Positions 15,473-25,510 are shown, counted from the first letter of the stretch. The stretch: DNA of 64,000 nucleotides from Desulfuromonadaceae bacterium (GCA_028687585.1 JAQTZV010000001.1:186001-250000), one strand, 5' to 3'. Numbers and translations: made by a program. Notes: generated by a model from the letters alone, not told the origin.

Positions 15473-16852
15473 ATGAAAATTCGGATTAAAGATGTTCTTC
15501 ACCAGGGCAGCTGTGCAGACAGCTGCTCTTTTTCCGGGTGGGTGCGGTCGATTAGATCGTCGAAGGGGATCTGTTTTATTGTTCTCAATGACGGGTCAAC
15601 CGTTGAAGGTATTCAAGTCGTTGCCGAGGCATCGTTACTGAATTTCAGCCAAATAAGCCGGATCGGAACCGGAACCGCTCTTACCGTGTCAGGCGCCCTG
15701 GTCGAATCTCCGGCAGTTGGTCAGCAACTGGAACTGGTGGCCGCTTCAATCGAAATAATTGGTGAGTCGGATGACAGTTTTCCTCTGCAGAAAAAACGCC
15801 ATACATTCGAGTATCTTCGTACAATTGCCCACCTGCGGCCCCGTTCGAATACGTTTGGGGCGGTATTCCGTCTGCGCTCGAAACTTGCCCAGGGTATTCA
15901 CCGTTTTTTTTCCGAGAATAATTTTCTGTATGTGCATACACCCATAATTACTGCCAGCGACTGTGAAGGAGCCGGTGAACTGTTCCGCGTCAGCACCCTT
16001 GACGCGACCGATCCGCCGGTTCTGGATGGACGCCCTGATTTCAGTCAGGATTTTTTTGGTCAGAAAACCGGTTTGACGGTCAGTGGTCAGTTGGAAGGGG
16101 AGCTGTTTGCACTTGCCTTTGGCGATATTTATACCTTTGGGCCGACCTTCCGCGCAGAGAATTCCAATACCGCCCGGCATGCCTCCGAGTTCTGGATGAT
16201 CGAGCCGGAGATGGCGTTTGCGAACCTGGCCGACGATGCCGATCTGGCTGAAAAGTTTATCAAATTTCTCTGCCGGTTTGCCCTTGAAGCGTGTGCCGAC
16301 GATATGGCGTTTTTTGACAAGCATATTGAGAATGGCCTGCTTGAACGTATCCATAGTGTTGCGAAAGCTGATTTTGTCCGGATGGAATATGCAGAGGCGA
16401 TAGAGCGTCTGCAGAAATCGGGAGCCACATTCGCCTATCCGGTTGTATGGGGGCTGGATCTGCAGACGGAACATGAACGTTACATCACCGAACAGATAGT
16501 GGGAGGACCGACCTTTATTCTTAATTACCCGAAGGATATCAAGGCTTTTTATATGCGGCAGAACGATGATGGCCGTACCGTTGCCGCCATGGATTTGCTG
16601 GTGCCGAAAGTAGGTGAGATTATCGGCGGCAGTCAGCGTGAAGAACGGTTGGACCGGCTAGAGTCGCGTATGACGGAAATGGGGATTGCCCGAGAACCGC
16701 TCTGGTGGTATCTCGACTCGCGCCGCTGGGGAAGCTGTCCGCATGCCGGTTTCGGACTCGGCTTTGAGCGGCTGGTCATGTATCTCTCAGGGATGGATAA
16801 CATCCGCGATGTCATCCCGTTCCCGCGCACTCCGAGGCATTGTGATTTTTAG
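15473..16852 (+). CDS. asnS: Asparaginyl-tRNA synthetase
   Basis: The 459-residue class II synthetase has an N-terminal OB-fold anticodon-binding domain (about 1-110, with GWVRSIRSSKGICFIVLNDG near 23-42), then the class II core: motif 1 region FFSENNFLYVHTPIITASDCEGAGELF near 145-172, motif 2 TFRAENSNTARH near 224-235, and motif 3 GFGLGFERLVMYLSG near 425-440. The AENSNT sequence and the DCEGAGELF loop point to Asn rather than Asp specificity. It charges tRNA-Asn in the cytosol. The start ATG follows a moderate AAAGG site. Confidence 0.95.
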   Translation: MKIRIKDVLHQGSCADSCSFSGWVRSIRSSKGICFIVLNDGSTVEGIQVVAEASLLNFSQISRIGTGTALTVSGALVESPAVGQQLELVAASIEIIGESDDSFPLQKKRHTFEYLRTIAHLRPRSNTFGAVFRLRSKLAQGIHRFFSENNFLYVHTPIITASDCEGAGELFRVSTLDATDPPVLDGRPDFSQDFFGQKTGLTVSGQLEGELFALAFGDIYTFGPTFRAENSNTARHASEFWMIEPEMAFANLADDADLAEKFIKFLCRFALEACADDMAFFDKHIENGLLERIHSVAKADFVRMEYAEAIERLQKSGATFAYPVVWGLDLQTEHERYITEQIVGGPTFILNYPKDIKAFYMRQNDDGRTVAAMDLLVPKVGEIIGGSQREERLDRLESRMTEMGIAREPLWWYLDSRRWGSCPHAGFGLGFERLVMYLSGMDNIRDVIPFPRTPRHCDF

Positions 16853-16854
16853 CC

Positions 16855-17136
16855 ATGTTCATCTTTTGTCTTGAAATCCATCTATCTCTCCCGTCCCATT
16901 CGTTGAAAGAAAAACGAGGCATCGTCAAAAGCATCCTTGCGCGCGCCAGAAACCGCTTCAACGTTGCCTGTGCCGAAGTTGGTCGTCAGGATAATGCTGC
17001 CGTGGCGGTGCTCGCGTTCGTCACCGTCAGCCCGGACAAACAGATTCCCCGGCAGGCGCTGGAACGGGTGGAAGAGTGGATTTATGAGAGTTGGCCCGAC
17101 GTGGAAATAACCGGGTCTGATATCTCCGAGATTTGA
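16855..17136 (+). CDS. DUF503 (YlxP-like) small protein
   Basis: The 93-residue product has the DUF503 pattern: hydrophobic first strand (FIFCLEIHLSLP), SHSLKEKRGIVKSILARAR near 16-35, NVACAEVGRQDN and AVLAFVTVSPD near 40-62. Function is unknown; homologues (YlxP) often sit with infB and rbfA, but here the gene follows asnS after two bases, so it is probably cotranscribed with it. Confidence 0.9.
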   Translation: MFIFCLEIHLSLPSHSLKEKRGIVKSILARARNRFNVACAEVGRQDNAAVAVLAFVTVSPDKQIPRQALERVEEWIYESWPDVEITGSDISEI

Positions 17137-17331
17137 TACGGTGTTGTATACGTTGTTGGCTGTCTCTAAGGCGATATAACTTGAAAATGTAGCCTGATCC
17201 GGTGTATAAATGGCGCTTGTCCAAGTGCTATCCGCAGTATTGATCGCTTGAACGTAACCTGTTGTAGTTCCTCTGCAAATGTCGGCATTATCTGCCGGCG
17301 CATCACCAAACCTGCTATTCCTGGAGCCTGT

Positions 17332-18102
17332 GTGAAAATCTGTTCGCTGGCGAGCGGCAGCAAGGGTAACTGTCTCTATCTTGAAACCGGGGATACCCGT
17401 GTCCTGATAGATGTCGGCCTCTCCTTGCGTGAAACATTGCTGCGTATGGAAGAGGTCGGCATTGATGCTTCAGGCGTCCATGCGGTACTGGTTACACATG
17501 AGCATATCGACCATATCCGGAGTGCCGGTTCATTCTCCCGCAAGTTCAATGTCCCGGTGTTTGCCAGCCATCTGGTTCATGCCAAGGGTGACAAATATTT
17601 CAAGAAGACCCGGGTTAACGAGTTCGAGTCAGGTTCGGCTCTTACCTTCAGGGATATTCAGATTGACCCGGTTCCGATTACCCATGACAGTTGCGACCCG
17701 GTCGGCTTTGTGGTCGAATCCCGTGAGGGGCGGGCGGCGTCCGTTACCGATCTGGGGATCGTTACCCGTCTGGTAACCGAGAAACTGCGCGGCTGCCGCT
17801 TTCTCAATCTGGAGTCGAATCACGATGTGGATATGCTGATGAACGGTCCCTACCCGTGGGAGCTGAAGCAGCGCATCAAGTCCCGTCACGGACATATCTC
17901 CAACGAGGAATCGCTTGCGCTGCTCCACGAACTTGCCCATGATGGATTGGAAGCTCTGGTAATGGCGCATCTGTCCGAAGTGAACAATCACCCGGAGCAT
18001 GTGGTTAAAACCACGGAAACGTTTCTCCGCGACCAGAACGTATGTGCGCCGCGCATTGTGATCGGGGATCAGTACCGGGCCAGCGCGGTCATGGAAATTT
18101 AG
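17332..18102 (+). CDS. WalJ/YycJ-like MBL-fold metallo-hydrolase
   Basis: GTG at 17332 with GGAG at 17323-17326 gives a 256-residue protein starting VKICSLASGSKGNCLYLE, the standard N-terminus of this family; an upstream ATG at 17248 would add 28 unrelated residues. Metal ligands are visible in VTHEHIDHI near 54-62 (HxHxDH), in THDSCDPVGF near 118 and in LESNHD near 162, with MAHLSEVNNH near 208. YycJ/WalJ proteins are MBL-fold exonuclease-like enzymes linked to cell wall or DNA metabolism; the role here is not shown by the context. The 195 bases upstream contain no recognisable feature. Confidence 0.88.
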   Translation: MKICSLASGSKGNCLYLETGDTRVLIDVGLSLRETLLRMEEVGIDASGVHAVLVTHEHIDHIRSAGSFSRKFNVPVFASHLVHAKGDKYFKKTRVNEFESGSALTFRDIQIDPVPITHDSCDPVGFVVESREGRAASVTDLGIVTRLVTEKLRGCRFLNLESNHDVDMLMNGPYPWELKQRIKSRHGHISNEESLALLHELAHDGLEALVMAHLSEVNNHPEHVVKTTETFLRDQNVCAPRIVIGDQYRASAVMEI

Positions 18103-18117
18103 CGTCACCTGTACCCC

Positions 18118-18284
18118 GGATCCGTAACGTCTCCGTGCCTCCTTGTGCCCGGAACGCCTACCGCTTCAGGATGTAATGAGAATTGACTGTGCTGCGGAGG
18201 ACACCTGACAAACAGGGTTGTCCCTGCACAAACGACGGGCCGCTCCGGCATTCCGCGCATTCCGGCCTACGCCGTTACGGATTC
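18118..18284. repeat. Intergenic region bounded by a 12-bp inverted repeat
   Basis: GGATCCGTAACG (18118-18129) is inverted at 18273-18284 with one mismatch. Inside are a CAGGG-TTGT-CCCTG hairpin (18213-18226) and two tandem GCATTCCG copies. It lies just before purB, whose ribosome site (GAGGAG) follows it. No ORF is present. It could be a small mobile palindromic element or a leader structure; evidence is limited to the repeats. Confidence 0.4.
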
Positions 18285-18312
18285 AAATATAAATAATCGA
18301 GGAGTTCAAACG

Positions 18313-19608
18313 ATGATCCCACGCTACACTCGCGCCGACATGGCAAAAATCTGGGAACCTGAGAACCGGTTCCGCATCTGGCTTGAGATTGAGACGCTGG
18401 CATGTGAGGCCCAAGCTGAACTGGGAGTTATTCCCAAGGAAGTTGTGCCGGTTATCCGCGAAAAAGGGAATTTCAACATCGAGCGGATCGACGCCATTGA
18501 GGCTGAGGTGAAGCATGACGTGATCGCCTTTTTGACTTCCGTTGCCGAGTTCGTTGGCCCCGAAGCCCGCTTTATCCACCAGGGGATGACCTCCTCCGAT
18601 GTGCTGGATACCTGTCTGTCGGTGCAGATGGTACAGGCTGCCGATGAACTGCTGGCAGATCTGGATATGATCCTCGATTCGCTCAAAGTTCGCGCCATGG
18701 AACACAAACACACGATCTGCATGGGGCGTTCCCATGGCATCCACGCCGAACCGGTAACCTTCGGCCTCAAGCTGGCCTCTTTCCATGCCGAGATGCAGCG
18801 TAACCGTACCCGTTTGCAGGCTGCCCGTGAAAACATCGCCACCGGAGCCATTTCCGGCGCGGTCGGCACCTTTGCCAATATCGACCCGTTCGTGGAAGAG
18901 TATGTCTGCGGCAAGATGGGGCTCAAGCCGGAGCCGGTTTCAACCCAGGTTATCCCGCGTGACCGCCACGCTGAATACTTCTGTGTACTGTCGATCATCG
19001 CTTCCTCGATCGAGCGTATTGCTATCGAAGTTCGACACCTGCAGCGCACCGAAGTGCTGGAGGCCGAGGAACAGTTTACCAAGGGACAGAAGGGGTCATC
19101 GGCCATGCCGCACAAGCGCAACCCGATCCTCTCCGAGAACCTGACCGGTCAGGCCCGCTATGTCCGCTCCATGTGCATTCCGGCCCTCGAGAACGTAGCC
19201 TTGTGGCATGAACGCGACATTTCCCACTCGTCGGTGGAACGTTACATCGCCCCGGACGGCACCGTTGCCCTCGATTTTTCTCTCCGCCGTTTGAATGGCC
19301 TGATTCGTAATCTGGTCGTTTATCCGGAAAATATGCTGCGCAACCTCAATCAGATGAAGGGGCTGGTCTTCTCGCAGAAAATCCTGCTCGATTTGACCCA
19401 GTCCGGCGTGTCACGCGAGGATTCCTATCGCCTGGTGCAGAAGAACGCTATGAAGGTATGGGAACAGGGTGCGGACTTCCAGACCGAACTGCTGGCGGAT
19501 CCGGAAGTCGTGGGGGCGCTCGGTGAGGCAAAAATCCGCGAAGCCTTCAATCTCAACTACCATCTGAAACATGTGGATACCATCTTCAAACGGGTGTTCG
19601 GTGAATAG
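18313..19608 (+). CDS. purB: Adenylosuccinate lyase
   Basis: The 431-residue protein has the fumarase/aspartase superfamily signature SSAMPHKRNPILSENLTG near 262-279, with the flexible catalytic-Ser loop, HQGMTSSDVLDT near 90-101 and GRSHGIHAEPVTFG near 139-152 (catalytic His). The N-terminus MIPRYTRADMAKIW is typical for PurB of this size class. It catalyses two steps of AMP synthesis: SAICAR to AICAR, and adenylosuccinate to AMP. GAGGAG precedes the ATG. It overlaps the mscS-like gene by eight bases and starts a purine gene run. Confidence 0.97.
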   Translation: MIPRYTRADMAKIWEPENRFRIWLEIETLACEAQAELGVIPKEVVPVIREKGNFNIERIDAIEAEVKHDVIAFLTSVAEFVGPEARFIHQGMTSSDVLDTCLSVQMVQAADELLADLDMILDSLKVRAMEHKHTICMGRSHGIHAEPVTFGLKLASFHAEMQRNRTRLQAARENIATGAISGAVGTFANIDPFVEEYVCGKMGLKPEPVSTQVIPRDRHAEYFCVLSIIASSIERIAIEVRHLQRTEVLEAEEQFTKGQKGSSAMPHKRNPILSENLTGQARYVRSMCIPALENVALWHERDISHSSVERYIAPDGTVALDFSLRRLNGLIRNLVVYPENMLRNLNQMKGLVFSQKILLDLTQSGVSREDSYRLVQKNAMKVWEQGADFQTELLADPEVVGALGEAKIREAFNLNYHLKHVDTIFKRVFGE

Positions 19609-20698
19609 ATTGATCGAACTCATACAGTCGCTTGTCCAAACACAGGAGGGGGATGGAGTCTTACTGTACTGGGCCAAAGAACTTCTGGTCGCATTACTTG
19701 TTCTGGCCCTGTTCTACGTATTGTCGAGTCTGGCTGTGAATATTTTGAATAAATGGGGAAAGCGGCTGACATCCTTCACGTCATCCGATCTGGATGATCG
19801 GGTACTGCAGAGGGTAATTCCGTATGTGTCACGCTTGTTTATTGTGACCGGTATTTATCTGGCCTTACGTTCTCTGCCGCTGCATGAAAAGCTGGTATTC
19901 ATTGCCTCCGGCACTATTTTCGTGATTCTGGTGGTGATTGTCTGCAACCTTATCTACCAAGCCGTGGATGAACTGATGAAGTGGTATGTTACCAGTCAGC
20001 AGGAGGGTACCGGGGCGGTCATGTCACGCCAGATGATGCCGGTGGCCGAAAAGTTAGTGTCCCTGTTTCTGATGGGTGCGGCGCTGATTGTAATACTTAA
20101 ACATTTTAATTACGATATTTTCTCAATAGTTACGGCTCTCGGTATCGGATCGCTTGCCATCGGTCTGGCGGCAAAAGATACGCTGGCTAATATGATTTCC
20201 GGTTTTACTATCATGCTGGACCGCCCGTTTCGCATTGGCGATCGTATTCTGCTCGTCGGGGGGCAGATCGGAGATGTAGCAGATATTGGTCTGAGGAGTA
20301 CCAAGATCAAGACGTTGGATAACCAGTTGCTGATTATTCCTAATTCAGATCTCTGTAATACCATGCTGACAAATCTGGCCTTTCCCAACAGCCGGGTTAA
20401 AGGGCGAATCAATATCGGTGTGGCGTACGGGAGCGATGTTGACCAGGTGAAAACACTGTTGATAGCGACGGCGCTGGAAGCGGATAATGTGCTCTCGGAC
20501 CCGCTTCCCGAGGCGTATTTTGTCAGCTTCGGCGATAGCGCTCTCAATATGTCACTCTTCTTCTGGGTTGAAGAGTATGCGACGCTGTTTGCGACGGTTG
20601 ATCGGGTTAACTCTCTGATTATAAAGCGCTTTAGAGGACAAAATATTGAGATTCCGTTCCCTATCAGAACGGTAATTATGGACAAAGGACAGATTTGA
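19601..20698 (+). CDS. MscS-family mechanosensitive ion channel
   Basis: GTG at 19601 overlaps the purB stop by eight bases and gives a 365-residue protein. Three to four membrane helices occupy roughly 23-175. The last contains the pore-lining TM3 pattern rich in Gly and Ala (ALGIGSLAIGLAAKDTLANM near 178-197), followed by the beta domain segment DRPFRIGDRILL and NSDLCNTMLTN. The longer ATG start at 19571 would lie within purB and lacks support. MscS channels release solutes on hypo-osmotic shock. Presence in the purine run is probably only positional. Confidence 0.92.
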   Translation: MNRLIELIQSLVQTQEGDGVLLYWAKELLVALLVLALFYVLSSLAVNILNKWGKRLTSFTSSDLDDRVLQRVIPYVSRLFIVTGIYLALRSLPLHEKLVFIASGTIFVILVVIVCNLIYQAVDELMKWYVTSQQEGTGAVMSRQMMPVAEKLVSLFLMGAALIVILKHFNYDIFSIVTALGIGSLAIGLAAKDTLANMISGFTIMLDRPFRIGDRILLVGGQIGDVADIGLRSTKIKTLDNQLLIIPNSDLCNTMLTNLAFPNSRVKGRINIGVAYGSDVDQVKTLLIATALEADNVLSDPLPEAYFVSFGDSALNMSLFFWVEEYATLFATVDRVNSLIIKRFRGQNIEIPFPIRTVIMDKGQI

Positions 20699-20699
20699 T

Positions 20700-23690
20700 A
20701 TGCCGCATAGAATAGAAATAGCTTTGGTAAACGGTGTTCGTGATCCCCGCGGAGAACGGATACGGCGTGAGATAGAACACTTCCTGCATCTGGATGTGGC
20801 TGCGGTACGGACAGTTGATGTCTATACGATTGATATCGCGCTTTCGGATCATGAACTTGAAGCTGCAGCTCGTGGTCCTTTCAGCGACCCGGTCATTCAG
20901 ACGTGGAGCATTGACCGGCCACTGGCAACCGATTTTGATTTTGCGGTAGAAGTCGGATTTCGTCCCGGCGTGACCGACAATGTCGGGCGCACCGCCCGGG
21001 AGGCGGTCTCTTATCTGGCCGGTCGTGCTGTTGCCGATGGTGAGAGCGTTTATTACGCTGTGCAGTATCTGATCAAATGTACGCTGAATTCTTCGGATGT
21101 TGAAAAGATTGCCACCGGCCTGCTCTGCAATACACTGATTCAACGCTACAGCGTCCTGTCCGCCGCCGAGTTTGCCGCAGCGGGCGGTTTTTCGGCCTAT
21201 GTACCAAAAGTCAGTGGTGCATCGAAGGCCGAAGTGCGGGAGATTGATCTGGATGTTTCAGACGAAGAGTTGATGCGCATCAGCAAGGATGGTGTTCTGG
21301 CGCTGACGCTGGATGAAATGAAGATCATTCAGGCGCAGTACCGTGATGCAAAAGTGCTGGCAGAACGTCAAACATTCGGACTCGGTACGAAACCGACTGA
21401 TGTGGAGCTGGAATGCCTGGCTCAGACCTGGTCGGAACACTGCAAGCACAAAATATTTGCCGGCACCGTGCAGTATGAGGACGAGAATGGCAACAAGCAG
21501 GAGATTAAATCTCTGTTCAAGTCGTTCATTCAGCGTACTACGAAAGATGTTCGCGAGCGGATGGGAGATAAGGATTTCTGCCTTTCCGTGTTCAAGGATA
21601 ACGCCGGAGTGATCAAGTTTAATGACACGCACTCGCTGGTGTTCAAGGTTGAAACCCATAACTCCCCGTCTGCACTGGATCCATACGGCGGGGCACTGAC
21701 CGGCATTGTTGGTGTCAACCGTGACCCGTTCGGCACCGGCATCGGCTCGAAATTGATCTTCAATACGGACGTATTCTGCTTTGCCGACCCGTTCTACAGC
21801 AAGCCGCTGCCTGCGCGCTTACTGCATCCACGACGGATTTACGAAGGTGTCGTTGAAGGGGTCGAGCATGGCGGTAATAAGAGCGGCATCCCCACCGTCA
21901 ACGGCTCGCTTGTGTTTGACGACCGTTTTGCTGGTAAACCACTGGTGTTCTGCGGCACAGCCGGACTGATGCCGGTGATGGTCAATGGCTTGCCGGCGCA
22001 CGAAAAATCTATCAAGCCGGGGGATCTGATTGTCATGACCGGCGGGCGCATCGGCAAGGATGGTATCCACGGCGCGACGTTCTCTTCCGAAGAGCTGAAC
22101 GAAAACTCACCGGTGACTGCTGTGCAGATCGGCGATCCGATTACCCAGAAGCGGATGTTCGACTTTCTGATCCGGGCGCGTGACAAGGGGCTCTACCGTT
22201 TTATCACCGATAACGGCGCAGGCGGCTTGTCCTCCTCGATCGGTGAGATGGCGGGTGAATGCGGCGGCTGCCGGATGGATCTCGCCAAGGCACCGCTGAA
22301 ATATCCGGGACTCAACCCATGGGAAATACTGATCTCGGAAGCTCAGGAACGGATGTCGCTGGCAGTGCCGCCTGGTCTGATAGGCCAATTTATGGAGATG
22401 GCAGCCCGCTTCGGTGTCGAAGCGACGGTGCTGGGTGAGTTTACTGACAGCGGCGTATTCCATATGCTCTACGGCGAGCAGACGGTCGCCTGGCTGCCGA
22501 TGGCGTTTATGCATGAAGGGCTCCCCCCCATGCAGATCCCTGCCAAGTGGCTGCCGCCGCTGCACATCGAGCCGCTCATCGAAGAAAAGAACGACTATAC
22601 GGATGACCTGAAGCGGTTGTTGTCTGCGCTGAACGTCTGCTCCAAGGAATCGGTGGTGCGTCGCTACGACCATGAAGTGCAGGGTGGTTCGGTTGTGAAG
22701 CCGTTCACCGGCGTGGCCAACGACGGTCCATCCGATGCGGCGGTAGTCAGGCCGATTCTGGATTCATTCGAAGGGGTGGTGACCGCCCACGGCATCTGCC
22801 CTCGTTTCTCAGACATCGACACTTATCACATGACCGCAAATGCCGTTGACGAAGCGTTGCGTAACTATGTGGCTGTCGGCGGTTCGCTGGATCTGGTCGC
22901 CGGCCTCGATAACTTCTGCTGGTGCGATCCGGTGCAGTCGGAGAAAACCCCGGATGGTCCCTACAAGATGGCCCAGTTGGTGCGCTCTAACCAGGCACTG
23001 TATGACATCTGCATGGCGTACAACCTGCCGCTCATCTCCGGCAAGGATTCCATGAAGAACGATTTTTATGACGGCACCACCAAAATATCCATCCCTCCTA
23101 CGCTGCTCTTCTCTGTCATCGGCAAGATGGATGATGCCCGAAAAGCGGTAACGATGGATGTCAAGCGGCCGGGCGATATTGTCTATCTACTCGGCAAAAC
23201 GGCTGACGAACTGGGCGGTTCCGAATATCTGGCGCTCTCCGGAGCGGTCGGCAACAAGGTGCCGCATGTTGATACCGTCAAAGCGTATCAGCGCTATCAG
23301 GCGTATCACGAGGCGGTTAATCAGAGGTCTGTCGCCTCCTGCCACGATCTTTCCGATGGTGGTCTTGCCGTTGCCGCCGCAGAAAGCGCTTTCGCCGGTG
23401 GTTTCGGTATGGCTCTTGATCTCTCCCGAGTTCTCTGGAAGGGTGATGTGGCCGGCAAGGGCGATTGTACGCTGCTCTTCTCCGAATCAGCTTCCCGTCA
23501 TCTGGTGACAGTGCATCCGGAGCAACGGGAGCAGTTTGAAGCGACCATGAGCGGCAACTGTTTTGCCTCGATTGGCGTTGTGACGGAAGAAGCAACGCTT
23601 GCAATCACCGGTTTGAACGGTGTCGCCGTTGTCACCGCCAATCTGGCCGAGCTGAAAGATGCTTGGCAGCAGACATTGCGGGAGCTGTAG
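20700..23690 (+). CDS. purL: Phosphoribosylformylglycinamidine synthase (PurL) with PurS-like N-terminal region
   Basis: The 996-residue protein begins with a region of about 170 residues (MPHRIEIALVNGVRDPRG onward) that resembles PurS-type domains in tandem, then the linker and two ATP-grasp-like AIRS halves: LAQTWSEHCKHKIFAGT near 240, VETHNSPSALDPYGGALTGI near 317-336, NGAGGLSSSIGEMAGECGG near 502-520 and SVASCHDLSDGGLAVAAAES near 878-897. It has no glutaminase domain; that is supplied by purQ downstream. The enzyme converts FGAR to FGAM in purine synthesis. It starts one base after the mscS stop. Confidence 0.95.
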   Translation: MPHRIEIALVNGVRDPRGERIRREIEHFLHLDVAAVRTVDVYTIDIALSDHELEAAARGPFSDPVIQTWSIDRPLATDFDFAVEVGFRPGVTDNVGRTAREAVSYLAGRAVADGESVYYAVQYLIKCTLNSSDVEKIATGLLCNTLIQRYSVLSAAEFAAAGGFSAYVPKVSGASKAEVREIDLDVSDEELMRISKDGVLALTLDEMKIIQAQYRDAKVLAERQTFGLGTKPTDVELECLAQTWSEHCKHKIFAGTVQYEDENGNKQEIKSLFKSFIQRTTKDVRERMGDKDFCLSVFKDNAGVIKFNDTHSLVFKVETHNSPSALDPYGGALTGIVGVNRDPFGTGIGSKLIFNTDVFCFADPFYSKPLPARLLHPRRIYEGVVEGVEHGGNKSGIPTVNGSLVFDDRFAGKPLVFCGTAGLMPVMVNGLPAHEKSIKPGDLIVMTGGRIGKDGIHGATFSSEELNENSPVTAVQIGDPITQKRMFDFLIRARDKGLYRFITDNGAGGLSSSIGEMAGECGGCRMDLAKAPLKYPGLNPWEILISEAQERMSLAVPPGLIGQFMEMAARFGVEATVLGEFTDSGVFHMLYGEQTVAWLPMAFMHEGLPPMQIPAKWLPPLHIEPLIEEKNDYTDDLKRLLSALNVCSKESVVRRYDHEVQGGSVVKPFTGVANDGPSDAAVVRPILDSFEGVVTAHGICPRFSDIDTYHMTANAVDEALRNYVAVGGSLDLVAGLDNFCWCDPVQSEKTPDGPYKMAQLVRSNQALYDICMAYNLPLISGKDSMKNDFYDGTTKISIPPTLLFSVIGKMDDARKAVTMDVKRPGDIVYLLGKTADELGGSEYLALSGAVGNKVPHVDTVKAYQRYQAYHEAVNQRSVASCHDLSDGGLAVAAAESAFAGGFGMALDLSRVLWKGDVAGKGDCTLLFSESASRHLVTVHPEQREQFEATMSGNCFASIGVVTEEATLAITGLNGVAVVTANLAELKDAWQQTLREL

Positions 23691-23698
23691 CGTACATA

Positions 23699-25510
23699 GT
23701 GACGATACCCATCCACCATACCCTGAAAACGATCTTCGGTTTTCACCTGTTCCGCTCTCCGCAACAGGAGGTAATCGAGCGGGTCGTCGCCGGAGAAGAT
23801 GTCTTTCTGGTCATGCCGACCGGTGGCGGCAAGTCACTCTGTTATCAGATACCGGCGCTGCATCGGGATGGCGTGGCGGTTGTCGTGTCGCCGCTGATCG
23901 CCCTGATGAAAGATCAGGTTGATGCGCTGATTGCCAACGGCGTGCGGGCGACCTGCCTTAACTCTTCCCTCTCTTCAGCCGAGGTTGGACGGGTTTTTCA
24001 GCAGATGGATACCGGTACGCTTGATCTGTTATATGTGGCTCCTGAACGGCTGATGATGCCGGAATTTCTAGCGCGGCTCGGTTCTTTGAAATTATCCCTG
24101 TTTGCTATTGACGAGGCGCACTGCATCTCCCAGTGGGGACATGATTTCCGTCCTGAATATACCCAGCTTGGCCGTTTGCGTCCGCTCTTTCCTGCGGTGC
24201 CGATTGTTGCCATGACCGCTACCGCCGATCCCGAGACGCGCCTGGATATTCTTGGCCAATTGGGGCTCGCTGACGCAGCGGTTTTTGTCGCCGGGTTCGA
24301 TCGTCCCAATATCACATATACAGTGATACCCAAACAGAAGCCGCTGGTTCAGATGGCGGCATTCCTGAGTGGCAGGCGCGACGAAGCCGGTATTGTCTAT
24401 GCATTAAGCCGCAAGCGGGTGGAACAGGTGGCCGAACGCTTGCAACAGGACGGTTTCTCCGCTGCCGCCTATCATGCCGGTTTGCCGGATAATGAACGCA
24501 AACGGGTTCAGGACGCCTTCCGCAAGGACGATATACGCATCGTGGTGGCTACGGTGGCCTTTGGCATGGGGATTGATAAACCGAATGTGCGTTTCGTGGT
24601 GCATTACGACATGCCGAAAAGTGTCGAGAGCTATTATCAGGAAACCGGCAGGGCAGGGCGTGACGGGCTGCCGTCCGAGGCGCTGATGTTGTTTGGCATG
24701 GGTGATGTCATGACCGCCCGCAAGTTGATTGAAAATAGCGACAACTCCGAACGGGTCAAGATCGAAATTCAGAAACTGAACGCTATGGTAGGATATGCCG
24801 AGGCGCTCACCTGTCGTCGTCGCGCACTGTTGTCCTATTTCGGCGATCTGCGTGAGCATGACTGCGACAACTGTGACATCTGCACCGATCCGCCGCAGCG
24901 TTTTGATGCTTCCGAACAGTCTAAAAAGGCGCTTTCCTGCGTCTATCGCGTTGGTGAACGCTTTGGTATGATGCATGTCATCGAGGTGCTGCGGGGGAGC
25001 AAGAATCAGCGGGTGCTCGATTTCAGGCACAATCAGCTTTCAACCTACGGTATCGGTGCTGATACGTCGGCCAGCGAATGGGAAAATATCATCCGTCAGT
25101 TGATTCATCTAGGCTATCTGGCACAAGATTTTACCCGGTTTGGTGTCCTGAAGCTGACCCCGGCTGCGCGTCCGGTTTTAAAGGGAGAAATAGAGGTTGT
25201 TCTCGGCAGGCCTCGAGATGCGGTGGAAACGGTGGAGAAAGGCAAGAAGCGCGCCGGTGGCCGAAAAGACTATGACCAGGCGCTGTTTGACGCGCTGCGG
25301 GCCGCCCGTAAAAAAATTGCCGATGATGCCAAGGTGCCGCCTTTTGTGGTGTTCTCCGATGCAACTTTGGCTGAAATGGCGCGTAACAGACCGACTCATT
25401 CACGCGAGATGTTGCAGGTCAGCGGTGTGGGGGAGCACAAACTGCGCCAGTATGGTCAAGCCTTTATGGATGTTATTTCCGGCTACAATAAGGAGAACAC
25501 GAAGCAATGA
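23699..25510 (+). CDS. recQ: ATP-dependent DNA helicase RecQ
   Basis: I prefer the GTG at 23699, eight bases after the purL stop, over an ATG at 23663 inside purL. The 603-residue protein has Walker A MPTGGGKSLCYQIPAL near 39-54, DEAHCISQWGHDFRP near 137-151, motif VI QETGRAGRDGLPSE near 314-327, four zinc cysteines (CRRRALLSYFG and CDNCDIC near 375-398), an RQC winged helix and a C-terminal HRDC domain. It unwinds DNA 3' to 5' in recombination and repair. The gene sits between purL and purQ and its stop overlaps the purQ start, an odd position for a helicase. Confidence 0.97.
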   Translation: MTIPIHHTLKTIFGFHLFRSPQQEVIERVVAGEDVFLVMPTGGGKSLCYQIPALHRDGVAVVVSPLIALMKDQVDALIANGVRATCLNSSLSSAEVGRVFQQMDTGTLDLLYVAPERLMMPEFLARLGSLKLSLFAIDEAHCISQWGHDFRPEYTQLGRLRPLFPAVPIVAMTATADPETRLDILGQLGLADAAVFVAGFDRPNITYTVIPKQKPLVQMAAFLSGRRDEAGIVYALSRKRVEQVAERLQQDGFSAAAYHAGLPDNERKRVQDAFRKDDIRIVVATVAFGMGIDKPNVRFVVHYDMPKSVESYYQETGRAGRDGLPSEALMLFGMGDVMTARKLIENSDNSERVKIEIQKLNAMVGYAEALTCRRRALLSYFGDLREHDCDNCDICTDPPQRFDASEQSKKALSCVYRVGERFGMMHVIEVLRGSKNQRVLDFRHNQLSTYGIGADTSASEWENIIRQLIHLGYLAQDFTRFGVLKLTPAARPVLKGEIEVVLGRPRDAVETVEKGKKRAGGRKDYDQALFDALRAARKKIADDAKVPPFVVFSDATLAEMARNRPTHSREMLQVSGVGEHKLRQYGQAFMDVISGYNKENTKQ

